A stretch of DNA of 23,044 nucleotides from JBNKWA01 sp050299555 (lineage in GTDB: Bacteria > Pseudomonadota > Alphaproteobacteria > Rhodobacterales > Rhodobacteraceae). The position numbers and the translations under genes were made by a program. Positions 7,316 through 14,502 of this stretch are shown here, piece after piece (the stretch's first letter is position 1; each line of letters starts with the position of its first letter). Where the stretch lies: NCBI GenBank assembly GCA_050299555.1, contig JBNKWA010000032.1, positions 1 to 23,044 of the forward strand. The letters run 5' to 3'. The notes under the pieces are model-generated. The model saw only the letters and a list, made by a program, of their open reading frames with translations. It was not told the origin of the DNA and ran no database searches.

Positions 7316-8425
7316 TCACACTGCTCGCCTGGACTTTTCTTCCGGTACCGGCCCCAGCCGGGCACCGGTTTCGCGATCGAAGATGTGCAGGTCATCGGGA
7401 TCGAAGCCGATCTCGATATCCTGACCGACGTCGTACCCGGCCGCCACCTCCTCGCGCAGCACGATCTTCATCGTTGCATCGCGGGCGGCGACATCGATCA
7501 CCGTCATGTCGCCAAGCGGTTCGGTCAGGCGTATCCGCGCCGAGAACCGGGTGGCGCGCGTGGCCCCGCCGCCGGCGATCTCAAGATCATGCGGGCGCAA
7601 CCCGACGGTCACCGCCTGGCCGGCCGCGACGCCGGGCGCCACCACGGGCAGACCCAGAAACGGCAGCTCGATCTGGTTGTCGGCACTGCCGGTGGCGGGC
7701 ACGAAGTTCATCGGCGGCGAGCCGACCATCTGGGCGACGAAGGTATCCGTCGGCGCCCGGTAGAGGTCGCGCGGCGCGCCGATGGCCACCACCTTGCCGT
7801 CGCGGATCACGCCGACCCGCTCGCCCATGGTCAGCGCCTCGAGCTGGTCGGGCGTCGCATAGAGCATGGTCATGCCGAGCTCGCGGTGCAGGCGTTTGAA
7901 CTCGGCCCGCATGTCGTGGCGCAGCTTGGCGTCGAGATTGGTCAGCGGCTCGTCCAGCAGCAGCATCTTCGGCCGCCCGACGATGGCACGGCCGATGGCG
8001 ACGCGCTGCTGTTCGCCGCCGGACAGGGTCGTGGGCTTTCGCGACAGCGTATGGGTGACGCGCAGAAGCTCCGCCACCTCGCCGACCCGTTTTTTCACGT
8101 CCGCCTCGCCGGCGCCCGCCCGGCGCAGGGGATGCGCCAGGTTGGCCTCGACGCTGAGATGGGGATAGAGCGCAAAGGTCTGGAAGATCATCGACATGCC
8201 GCGCCCCTGGACAGGCGCGCGGGTCACGTTCCTGCCGGCAAACAGCACCTCGCCGCGGGTCAGTTCCTCAAGCCCGGCGATCGCCCGCAGGGTGGTGGTC
8301 TTGCCCGATGAGGACGGCCCGAGCAGGCAGAAGAACTCGCCCTCGGCGACGTCGAAGCTGACGTCGTCGAGCGCCACCACCGAGCCGAAGAGCCGGCGCA
8401 GGTTCTGGACCTTGAGGTCAGACAC
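7316..8425 (-). CDS. CUT1-type sugar ABC transporter ATPase lacking the H-loop histidine
   Basis: A 369-residue MalK/UgpC-type ATPase: nucleotide-binding domain, then a regulatory TOBE domain from about residue 235. Walker A is GPSSSGKT (36-43), the Q-loop is IFQTFALYP (Q82), the signature is canonical LSGGE (134-138) and Walker B ends D158-E159. The H-loop reads ATPDQLEALT, so the switch histidine is replaced by P192 (codon CCC at 7850-7852 on the minus strand). The start is GTG at 8425, preceded by GGGGAG at nine bases. The gene sits between the isomerase and the binding protein, away from the other ATPase (2847-3944), but in the same operon. I infer that the two form an asymmetric heterodimer serving the single pair of permeases. 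Confidence 0.92.
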   Translation of the reverse strand: MSDLKVQNLRRLFGSVVALDDVSFDVAEGEFFCLLGPSSSGKTTTLRAIAGLEELTRGEVLFAGRNVTRAPVQGRGMSMIFQTFALYPHLSVEANLAHPLRRAGAGEADVKKRVGEVAELLRVTHTLSRKPTTLSGGEQQRVAIGRAIVGRPKMLLLDEPLTNLDAKLRHDMRAEFKRLHRELGMTMLYATPDQLEALTMGERVGVIRDGKVVAIGAPRDLYRAPTDTFVAQMVGSPPMNFVPATGSADNQIELPFLGLPVVAPGVAAGQAVTVGLRPHDLEIAGGGATRATRFSARIRLTEPLGDMTVIDVAARDATMKIVLREEVAAGYDVGQDIEIGFDPDDLHIFDRETGARLGPVPEEKSRRAV

Positions 8426-8464
8426 GAAGCCGGACTCCCCGCTGTGCCGCTGGCCGCGCGGCGG

Positions 8465-9517
8465 TCATATTCCCAGCATCTTTCGGTTGGCGGCCTCGTC
8501 GGTACCGGCGCCGGCAAAGTCGTCGAAGGCCTTTTCGGTGACGCGGATGATGTGGTCGCGGACGAAGGCGGCGCCTTCGCGAGCCCCATCCTCGGGGTGC
8601 TTGAGGCAGCATTCCCATTCCACCACCGCCCAGCCGTCGAAATCATGGGCCGAAAGCTTGGAGAAGATGGCGCCGAAATCCACCTGCCCGTCGCCGAGCG
8701 AGCGGAACCGCCCGGCCCGGTCGACCCAGGACTGGTAGCCGCCATAGACGCCCTGCCGGCCGGTCGGGTTCAGCTCGGCATCCTTGACGTGGAACATGCC
8801 GATGCGCTCGTGGTAGATGTCGATATTGGCCAGGTAGTCGAGGTGCTGCAGCACGTAGTGGCTGGGATCGTACAGCATGCAGGCGCGGGCATGGCCGCCG
8901 ACCCGTTCGAGGAACATCTCGTAGCTGACCCCGTCATGCAGGTCCTCGCCGGGATGGATCTCGTAGCAGACGTCGACGCCCATTTCCTCGGCGTGGTCGA
9001 GGATCGGCCGCCAACGCCGGGCGAGTTCGTCGAAGGCGGTCTCGATCAGCCCTGGCGGGCGCTGCGGCCAGGGATAGACATAGGGCCAGGCGAGCGCGCC
9101 GGAGAAGGTGGCATGGGCCCCGATCCCCATGTTCTTCGAGGCGGTCAGCGCCTTCTTGACCTGATCGACCGCCCAGGCCTGCCGGGCGGCGGGATCGCCG
9201 CGCACCGCCGGCGCCGCGAAGCCGTCGAAGGCGGCGTCATAGGCGGGATGGACGGCGACAAGCTGGCCCTGCAGGTGGGTCGACAACTCGGTCACCACGA
9301 CCCCGTTTGCCTCGGCCACGCCCTTGAATTCGTCGCAATAGTCCTGCGAGGATGCCGCCTTGTCGAGGTCGAACAGGCGCCCGTCCCAGGACGGCACCTG
9401 TACCCCCTTGTAACCCACCGATGCGGCCCAGCGGGTGATCCCATCCCAGGTGTCGTACGGCGCTTCGTCGCCGGCGAACTGCGCCAGGAACAGCGCAGGT
9501 CCCTTTATGGTCTTCAT
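8465..9517 (-). CDS. Sugar phosphate isomerase/epimerase (xylose-isomerase-like TIM barrel)
   Basis: A 350-residue protein of the AP-endonuclease-2 / xylose-isomerase-like TIM-barrel superfamily. The four expected divalent-metal ligands can be placed: E186 (CYEIHPGED), D217 (LYDPSHY), H243 (MFHVKDAE) and E302 (VEWECC). The N-terminal strand GPALFLAQFAG and the block GYKGVQVPSWDG fit enzymes that act on ketoses or keto-acids by 1,2-enolisation, such as ketose epimerases, inosose enzymes and tetrulose-phosphate isomerases. No signal peptide, so cytoplasmic. The ATG at 9517 has GGGAG six bases upstream. It lies 22 bases after the LacI-family gene and 39 bases before the ATPase, as the first enzyme gene of the operon. 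It could interconvert the imported sugar before phosphorylation; the substrate is unknown. Confidence 0.87.
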   Translation of the reverse strand: MKTIKGPALFLAQFAGDEAPYDTWDGITRWAASVGYKGVQVPSWDGRLFDLDKAASSQDYCDEFKGVAEANGVVVTELSTHLQGQLVAVHPAYDAAFDGFAAPAVRGDPAARQAWAVDQVKKALTASKNMGIGAHATFSGALAWPYVYPWPQRPPGLIETAFDELARRWRPILDHAEEMGVDVCYEIHPGEDLHDGVSYEMFLERVGGHARACMLYDPSHYVLQHLDYLANIDIYHERIGMFHVKDAELNPTGRQGVYGGYQSWVDRAGRFRSLGDGQVDFGAIFSKLSAHDFDGWAVVEWECCLKHPEDGAREGAAFVRDHIIRVTEKAFDDFAGAGTDEAANRKMLGI

Positions 9518-9539
9518 GTCATGCTCCCGATGATGTTCG

Positions 9540-10562
9540 TCATGGCAGGTTGTCGCGCACGAATATCTCGATGCGGATCCGTTCCTGTTTCTCGTTGATC
9601 GTTGCCCCGTCGGCCAGGGCCCTGAGCACCCGGATTGCGCTGCGAACCTCGTGGCTGGGATCCTGGACCAGGACCGCGTCGATGGTGCCGGAAATCAGCG
9701 CCGCGCGGGCGTGCCCTGACAGCTCCGTGGTCACGACGCGGATGTCCTGGTGCGCCGCCTCGATCGCATCGATCACGCCGCGGGTGCCGCCGCCCAGGCT
9801 GTATAGCCCGACGATGTTGGGGTTGTCGGCCAGCAGCCGCGAAAGCTTTTCCTCGACCAGCCCGGCGAGTTCCTCGCCCTCGATCCAGGGCAGGACGTTG
9901 AGGTCGGGGCACTCGGCGCGCATCACCTGCTCGAACCCCATGCGCCGCTCGACATGGTCGCGCAGGGTGCCGGAGCCGGCGACCACGGCGACATCGCCGG
10001 TCCGCGGGGCGATGAAGCGCTTCAGCAGGCTTCCGGCCACCCGGCCGGCGGCGACGTTGTCGATGCCGACGAAGCGTTCGCGGGCCGAATTGGGGCTGTC
10101 GGAGATGATGGTCACCACCCGCACCCCCCGCGCGCGCAGGTCCCTGATCGCGTCGCGCACGATCTGGCTTTCAACCGCCACCAGCGCGACGCCGTCGCCG
10201 ATGCGCTCGCCGAGGCCTTCGATGGCGTCGACAATGGCCTGCGGGTCGAGCGGCGGAACGGCGATCAGGTTGATCTCGATGCGCTCGCTTCCGACCTGGG
10301 ACTTGGCCGCCTGGATTTCGGCCCGGACGTCGCTGAAGAACGCCGTCTCGCCGGCGGAGACGATGAAGGTGAAGACGTACGACCGCCCGCGGGCGAGATT
10401 CGCCGCCGTGGTGTCGCGGACGAAATTCAGCCGCTCCATCGCGGCAACGACCCGCTCCACCGTCGACTCGCTGACACCCCTTCGGTTGTTCAGGACCCGA
10501 TCGACACTGGCCAGGCTCACACCCGCAGCCTGGGCGACATCTTGTGCGGTGATGCGGCTCAT
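9540..10562 (-). CDS. LacI-family transcriptional regulator
   Basis: A 340-residue regulator with an N-terminal helix-turn-helix and hinge (ITAQDVAQAAGVSLASVDRV, about residues 4-23, then LNNRRGVSESTVERV) and a C-terminal periplasmic-binding-protein-like sugar-sensing domain. That domain includes ISDSPNSARERFVGIDNVAAG and GLYSLGGGTRGV, as in LacI members of the ribose-binding type. The ATG at 10562 is preceded by a GGGGAGGAG ribosome site; a longer in-frame start at 10610 would run through the operator and is rejected. It is the first gene of the minus-strand operon and diverges from the mutarotase/dhaK group. It most likely represses both directions, including itself, through the palindrome at 10598-10609, and is relieved by the sugar or a phosphorylated intermediate. 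The inducer is inference. Confidence 0.92.
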   Translation of the reverse strand: MSRITAQDVAQAAGVSLASVDRVLNNRRGVSESTVERVVAAMERLNFVRDTTAANLARGRSYVFTFIVSAGETAFFSDVRAEIQAAKSQVGSERIEINLIAVPPLDPQAIVDAIEGLGERIGDGVALVAVESQIVRDAIRDLRARGVRVVTIISDSPNSARERFVGIDNVAAGRVAGSLLKRFIAPRTGDVAVVAGSGTLRDHVERRMGFEQVMRAECPDLNVLPWIEGEELAGLVEEKLSRLLADNPNIVGLYSLGGGTRGVIDAIEAAHQDIRVVTTELSGHARAALISGTIDAVLVQDPSHEVRSAIRVLRALADGATINEKQERIRIEIFVRDNLP

Positions 10563-10581
10563 TCTCCTCCCCTTGACGAAA

Positions 10582-10610
10582 AGATTGAGGTAGAGACTGA
10601 CGTACGTCAA
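10582..10610 (-). promoter_or_regulatory. Candidate promoter of the LacI/transporter operon
   Basis: On the minus strand TTGACG (10610-10605) matches the -35 consensus in five of six positions. Seventeen bases further is CAATCT (10587-10582), a poor -10. A start near 10575 would give a short leader ending in the GGGGAGGAG ribosome site. The -35 overlaps the palindromic operator, which fits repression by a bound LacI-type protein. No convincing promoter was found for the rightward genes. Confidence 0.35.
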
Positions 10611-10612
10611 TC
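10595..10612. promoter_or_regulatory. Palindromic operator, probable LacI-family binding site
   Basis: The divergent gap contains the perfect 12-base palindrome TGACGTACGTCA (10598-10609). After one mismatched pair it extends by two matching pairs to GAcTGACGTACGTCAaTC. It is even-length and centred between the two divergent transcription units, 35-40 bases from the regulator start, with the candidate -35 of the leftward promoter inside it. LacI-family operators are usually even palindromes of this size and lie next to the regulator gene, so this is the best operator candidate. An extra half-site-like TTGACG lies at 10573-10578. Confidence 0.6.
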
Positions 10613-10661
10613 AGTTTTACGGGCAGATCGAGCCCGAGGAGTGATCGGGGGGTGATGCAAG

Positions 10662-11096
10662 ATGCTGATCGGGATACCGACGGTCCTTACGCCGGACCTG
10701 CTGCGGCACCTGGGCGCCATGGGGCATGGCGACGACCTGGTGATCGCCGACGCCAACTTTCCGGCCGAGGCCTGCGCCCGGCGAATCGAGCGCCTTGCCG
10801 GGGTCTCGGCCACCGAGGCGCTGCGGGCGATTCTGGCGCTGATGCCGCTCGACACCTATGTCGACGCGCCGGCGCGGACGATGCAGGTAGTGGGTGATCC
10901 CGAAGCGGTGCCCGAGATCGTCAGCGAGTTCCAGCGTATCATCGACGAGGTCGCCGACCACCCGGCGCCGGTGCGCGGGGTCGAGCGCCACGCCTTCTAT
11001 GACGAGGCCCGGCGGGCATATTGCATCGTGCAGACATCCGAGACCCGGCTTTACGGCAACATCATGCTGTCCAAGGGGGTGGTGGCGCCGGGTTGA
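10662..11096 (+). CDS. RbsD/FucU-family sugar mutarotase
   Basis: A 144-residue protein of the RbsD/FucU fold, the normal length for the family. It begins MLIGIPTVLTPDLLRHLGAM and carries the conserved GHGDDLVIADANFP block with H22 and D30, expected in the active site, plus the C-terminal ETRLYGNIMLSKGV with Y131. The latter resembles FucU more than RbsD. Members catalyse anomer interconversion (mutarotation) of sugars such as fucose or ribose and are usually found beside a sugar importer, as here. It is the first gene of the rightward group, with a G-rich GGGGGGTG ribosome site, and is divergent from the LacI gene. The name FucU is not assigned because the substrate of this locus is unknown. 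Confidence 0.88.
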   Translation: MLIGIPTVLTPDLLRHLGAMGHGDDLVIADANFPAEACARRIERLAGVSATEALRAILALMPLDTYVDAPARTMQVVGDPEAVPEIVSEFQRIIDEVADHPAPVRGVERHAFYDEARRAYCIVQTSETRLYGNIMLSKGVVAPG

Positions 11097-11160
11097 GGAC
11101 GACGATTGATCTGACCTGCCGGCTGGGTTTCTAATCCCGCGGAGGGCGAGGGAGAAGGCG

Positions 11161-12171
11161 GTGACCAGGACCAAGAAGATCATCAATGCCGGCGACGACG
11201 CGGTCGACGAGATGCTCGACGGCATCCTCTTGGCCCATGGTGATGTGCTGCGCCGGTCGGATCGCTCGGGCCGCGCCATCATCGCCCGGCAGGGGCCGCG
11301 CCCGGGCAAGGTCGGGCTGGTGATCGGCGGCGGTTCGGGGCACGAGCCGACCTTCGTCGGCTTCGTGGGGCAGGGGCTGGCCGATGCTGCCGCCATCGGC
11401 AACGTCTTCGCCTCGCCGCCGCCCGACCCGGCACTGGCCTGCGTGCAGGAGGTCGACGGCGGCGCCGGCGTCCTGTTCATGTATGGCAACTATGCCGGCG
11501 ACGTGATGAATTTCGACATGGCCGCCGAGATGGCGGCGATGGACGATATCGAGGTGCGCACGGTCCTGACCACCGACGACATCGCCTCGGCGCCGCCGGA
11601 CCGCAAGGAAACACGGCGCGGGGTGGCCGGCAACTTCTTCATCTTCAAGGCGGCGGGCGCGGCCTGCGACGAGATGATGAGCCTCGACGAGGTGGAGCGG
11701 GTGGCCCGGCACGCCAATGCCCGCACGTTTACGATGGGGGTGGCGCTGTCGCCCTGTTCGCTGCCGCAGACGCTGACCCCGAACTTCCAGCTTGGCCCGG
11801 AGGAGATGGAAATCGGCATGGGCATCCATGGTGAGCCGGGGATCGAACGCGGCCCGCTGAAGCCCGCCGACACCATCGTCGACGAGATCATGGACGGGAT
11901 CCTGGGCGAGATGGCGGCGAGCAGGGGCGACCGGGTGGCGCTTCTGGTCAATTCACTGGGCTCGACGACGCTGATGGAGCTCTACATCATGAACCGGCGG
12001 GTGCGGGCGCGGCTGGCCGAGGCGGAGCTCGAGGTCCATGCAAGTTGGGTCGGCAACTACTGCACCTCGCTGGAGATGGCGGGGGCGTCGATCACGGTGA
12101 TGCATCTCGACGCGGAGCTGACCCGGCTGATCGACCGCCCCTGCGATTGCGCGATGTTCCGGGTGATCTGA
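11161..12171 (+). CDS. dhaK: Dihydroxyacetone-kinase-type DhaK subunit
   Basis: A 336-residue DhaK (Dak1 domain) protein. The substrate-binding and catalytic residues are in place: GGGSGHEP with H61, NYAGDVMNF with D114, and GIHGEPG with H223, the His that forms a covalent hemiaminal with the ketone substrate in studied DhaK proteins. It therefore binds a small ketose: dihydroxyacetone in the classical enzyme, erythrulose in several sugar-alcohol pathways. The start is GTG at 11161, preceded by GGGAG, and no ATG fits the domain start. The next gene, dhaL, follows after one base, so the two form a two-part kinase. No dhaM (the PTS phosphoryl donor) is seen in the window, suggesting ATP is the donor. 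Confidence 0.92.
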   Translation: MTRTKKIINAGDDAVDEMLDGILLAHGDVLRRSDRSGRAIIARQGPRPGKVGLVIGGGSGHEPTFVGFVGQGLADAAAIGNVFASPPPDPALACVQEVDGGAGVLFMYGNYAGDVMNFDMAAEMAAMDDIEVRTVLTTDDIASAPPDRKETRRGVAGNFFIFKAAGAACDEMMSLDEVERVARHANARTFTMGVALSPCSLPQTLTPNFQLGPEEMEIGMGIHGEPGIERGPLKPADTIVDEIMDGILGEMAASRGDRVALLVNSLGSTTLMELYIMNRRVRARLAEAELEVHASWVGNYCTSLEMAGASITVMHLDAELTRLIDRPCDCAMFRVI

Positions 12172-12172
12172 G

Positions 12173-12793
12173 ATGGGCGTGGACGGCGTGACGGTGAAGG
12201 CGATGCTGAACGCGGTGGCCGATGCCATGGATGCCCATCGCGATGCGCTGTGCGCGCTCGACGGCGAGATCGGCGACGGCGATCACGGGCTTGCCATGGC
12301 CGGCGGCTTCGGCGCGGTGCGCAAGGTTCTTGCAGACATGGACGGCGGGACGCCGACCGAGGTGTTCAACACCGCCGCAAAGTCGTTCCTGAACGCGGTC
12401 GGCGCCTCGAGCGGTCCCTTGTATGCCACCGCCTTCATGCGCGCCGGTGCCGCGGTGAAGGGCAAGGACACGCTTGCCGATGCGGATGCGCCGCTCCTGA
12501 TCGGGGCCATGGCCGAAGGCATCGCCCATCGCGGCAAGGCGGCGCCGGGCGACAAGACGATGATCGACGCATGGGTTCCGGCGGCTGAGGCCGCGGCGGC
12601 CCGTGCGGGCGAGCCGTTCGCGCAGGTTCTTGCAGGCGCCGCCGAAGCGGCGGAGGCGGGCGCCGAGGCGACGGCAGGGATGGAGGCGCGGCTGGGACGC
12701 GCGGCGCGGCTGGGCGCGCGGTCGCTGGGGCATCGCGACCCCGGTGCGGTGTCGGCGGCAATCCTGCTGCGGGCGATGGCCGGGGCGGTCTGA
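12173..12793 (+). CDS. dhaL: Dihydroxyacetone-kinase-type DhaL subunit
   Basis: A 206-residue DhaL (Dak2 domain) protein, full length. The magnesium-nucleotide site is intact: ALDGEIGDGDHG gives the Asp triad D30, D35 and D37, the same numbering as in E. coli DhaL. Further family blocks are GASSGPLYATAFMRAG, GKAAPGDKTMIDAW and SLGHRDPGAVS. It supplies the nucleotide site for phosphoryl transfer to the ketose held by DhaK, encoded one base upstream. In PTS-dependent systems DhaL keeps ADP bound and needs DhaM; none is visible here, so the pair more likely uses ATP, which is an inference from context. Confidence 0.92.
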   Translation: MGVDGVTVKAMLNAVADAMDAHRDALCALDGEIGDGDHGLAMAGGFGAVRKVLADMDGGTPTEVFNTAAKSFLNAVGASSGPLYATAFMRAGAAVKGKDTLADADAPLLIGAMAEGIAHRGKAAPGDKTMIDAWVPAAEAAAARAGEPFAQVLAGAAEAAEAGAEATAGMEARLGRAARLGARSLGHRDPGAVSAAILLRAMAGAV

Positions 12794-12818
12794 GCCGGCG
12801 AACGGGGGGAGGGGGAGC

Positions 12819-14450
12819 ATGCGGCAATTCATCAACACCCGCGAGGCGCTGGTTCCCGAGGCCATTGACGGGCTGCTGCGCAGCGCCGGGTCACGGCTGG
12901 CGCGCCTGGACGGCTATCCCAACATCAAGGTGGTGGTCCGCAGCGACTGGGACCGGTCGCGGGTGGCCCTGGTCTCGGGCGGCGGGTCGGGGCACGAGCC
13001 GGCCCATGCGGGTTTCGTCGGGCGCGGCATGCTGACCGCCGCGGTCTGCGGCGAGGTCTTCGCCTCGCCTTCCGTGGACGCGGTGCTGGCGGGGATCCTG
13101 GCGGTGACCGGCGATCCCGGCTGCCTGCTGATCGTCAAGAACTACACCGGCGACCGGCTGAATTTCGGCCTGGCGGCGGAACGTGCCCGGGCGCTGGGCC
13201 GCAAGGTCGAGATGGTGGTGGTCGATGACGATGTGGCGCTGCCCGACATCGCCCAGCCGCGCGGTGTCGCGGGCACGCTGTTCGTGCACAAGATTGCCGG
13301 TGCGCTGGCCGAAAGCGGCGCCGATCTGGAAACCGTCGCGCGCGCCGCCCGGCGGGTCATCGGCAACGTGGTGTCCATCGGCATGTCGCTGGATACCTGC
13401 ACCGTCCCGGGGCTGGAGAAGGAGAACCGCATCGGCGCCGGCAAGGCCGAGCTCGGCCTTGGCATCCACGGCGAGCCGGGGGTGGAGCAGGTGGAGTTCA
13501 CCGGCGCGCGGGACGCCATGAGGATGGTGGTCGACCGGCTTGCGCCACGCCTGAAGCCCGGGCCGCACGTGGCGCTTCTGAACAACCTTGGAAGCACGAC
13601 GCCGCTGGAGATGTCGGTGCTGGCCGAAGAGCTGTGCCGCTCGCGCATCGGCGACCGGGTGGCCTACATGATCGGGCCGGCGCCGCTGATGACCTCGCTG
13701 GACATGCACGGTTTTTCGCTGTCGCTGTTGCCGGTCGAGGGCGCCGAGGTCGACGCGCTGCAGGTGCCGGCGGCGCCGGTTGCCTGGCCGGGCTGCCATG
13801 CGGTGGGCGGGATTGCCGTCATGGCGATGCCCGCGGGGATGAGCCCGCCGGTTCATGCCGCGTCGGCCCATGCCGGGATGCGGGCGCTGATCGCCGAGTG
13901 CTGCACGGCGCTGATCGCGGCGGAGGGCAAGCTGAACGCGCTCGATGCCAAGTCGGGCGACGGCGACACCGGCTCGACCGTGGCCGGCGCGGCGCGGGCG
14001 CTGTCCGGGGCGCTCGACGGGTTGCCGCTGGCCGAGCCGGCGGCGCTGCTGCGGGCCATTGGCGGCGAGCTCAGCCAGTCGATGGGCGGCTCCTCTGGGG
14101 TGCTGCTGGCGATCTTCTTCTCGGCGGCCGGAGAGGCCGCGGCGGGCGGCGTGGACCCGGTCGAAGCGCTGAAGGCCGGGCTCGACCGCATCCAGCAGGT
14201 GGGGGGCGCCGGACCGGGCGACCGCACGATGATCGACGCCTTGTTGCCGGCGCTGGAGGCGCTGCCGATGGGACTGGACAAGGCGGCGAGGGCCGCGCGC
14301 GCCGGGGCCGGGGCGACGGCCGCGATCACCCGCGCCCGCGCCGGTCGTGCCAGCTATGTCTCCGCCGCCAGCCTCGAAGGCCACAACGATCCGGGGGCCG
14401 AGGCGGTGGCGCTGCTTTTCGAGCATCTGGCCCGCGCGCTGAGCGCATAG
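12819..14450 (+). CDS. Fused DhaK-DhaL dihydroxyacetone/erythrulose kinase
   Basis: A 543-residue single-chain kinase joining a DhaK domain (about 1-320) to a DhaL domain (about 345-543). The DhaK half has GGGSGHEP with H59, KNYTGDRLNF with D112 and GIHGEPG with H217. The DhaL half has LDAKSGDGDTGST with D376, D381 and D383. This architecture is that of ATP-dependent dihydroxyacetone kinases (Citrobacter-type, and eukaryotic triokinase). The linker (about 321-345) contains AGMSPPVHAASAH. The ATG at 12819 follows a GGGGGGAGGGGGAG ribosome site; the open frame upstream overlaps dhaL and is rejected. It lies 25 bases after dhaL, so one operon encodes both a split and a fused kinase, probably for two different ketoses or stereoisomers. 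Confidence 0.92.
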   Translation: MRQFINTREALVPEAIDGLLRSAGSRLARLDGYPNIKVVVRSDWDRSRVALVSGGGSGHEPAHAGFVGRGMLTAAVCGEVFASPSVDAVLAGILAVTGDPGCLLIVKNYTGDRLNFGLAAERARALGRKVEMVVVDDDVALPDIAQPRGVAGTLFVHKIAGALAESGADLETVARAARRVIGNVVSIGMSLDTCTVPGLEKENRIGAGKAELGLGIHGEPGVEQVEFTGARDAMRMVVDRLAPRLKPGPHVALLNNLGSTTPLEMSVLAEELCRSRIGDRVAYMIGPAPLMTSLDMHGFSLSLLPVEGAEVDALQVPAAPVAWPGCHAVGGIAVMAMPAGMSPPVHAASAHAGMRALIAECCTALIAAEGKLNALDAKSGDGDTGSTVAGAARALSGALDGLPLAEPAALLRAIGGELSQSMGGSSGVLLAIFFSAAGEAAAGGVDPVEALKAGLDRIQQVGGAGPGDRTMIDALLPALEALPMGLDKAARAARAGAGATAAITRARAGRASYVSAASLEGHNDPGAEAVALLFEHLARALSA

Positions 14451-14459
14451 GATTGACGA

Positions 14460-14480
14460 CCGCCCGCGAAGAACGGGCGG
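14460..14480 (+). promoter_or_regulatory. Short perfect hairpin before the monooxygenase gene
   Basis: CCGCCCG (14460-14466) and CGGGCGG (14474-14480) form a perfect 7-base stem with a 7-base loop. It lies in the 52-base gap between the fused kinase and the monooxygenase, just before the GGGAGG ribosome site. No T-run follows, so it is not a classical terminator; a role in mRNA stability or partial attenuation is possible. Confidence 0.35.
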
Positions 14481-14502
14481 AACATGCCAAGGGAGGAACC
14501 GA

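Noticed and set aside
5954..8311. A 785-codon open frame on the plus strand, antisense to the binding protein and ATPase 2
   Set aside because: Its translation is low-complexity (rich in H, D, G, R) with no recognisable domain, while the minus strand encodes clear transporter proteins. Long antisense frames are expected in GC-rich DNA.
10374..10383. GACGTACGAC inside the LacI-family gene as a second operator
   Set aside because: It shares only the ACGTACG core and is not a full palindrome; chance occurrence in coding GC-rich DNA is likely.
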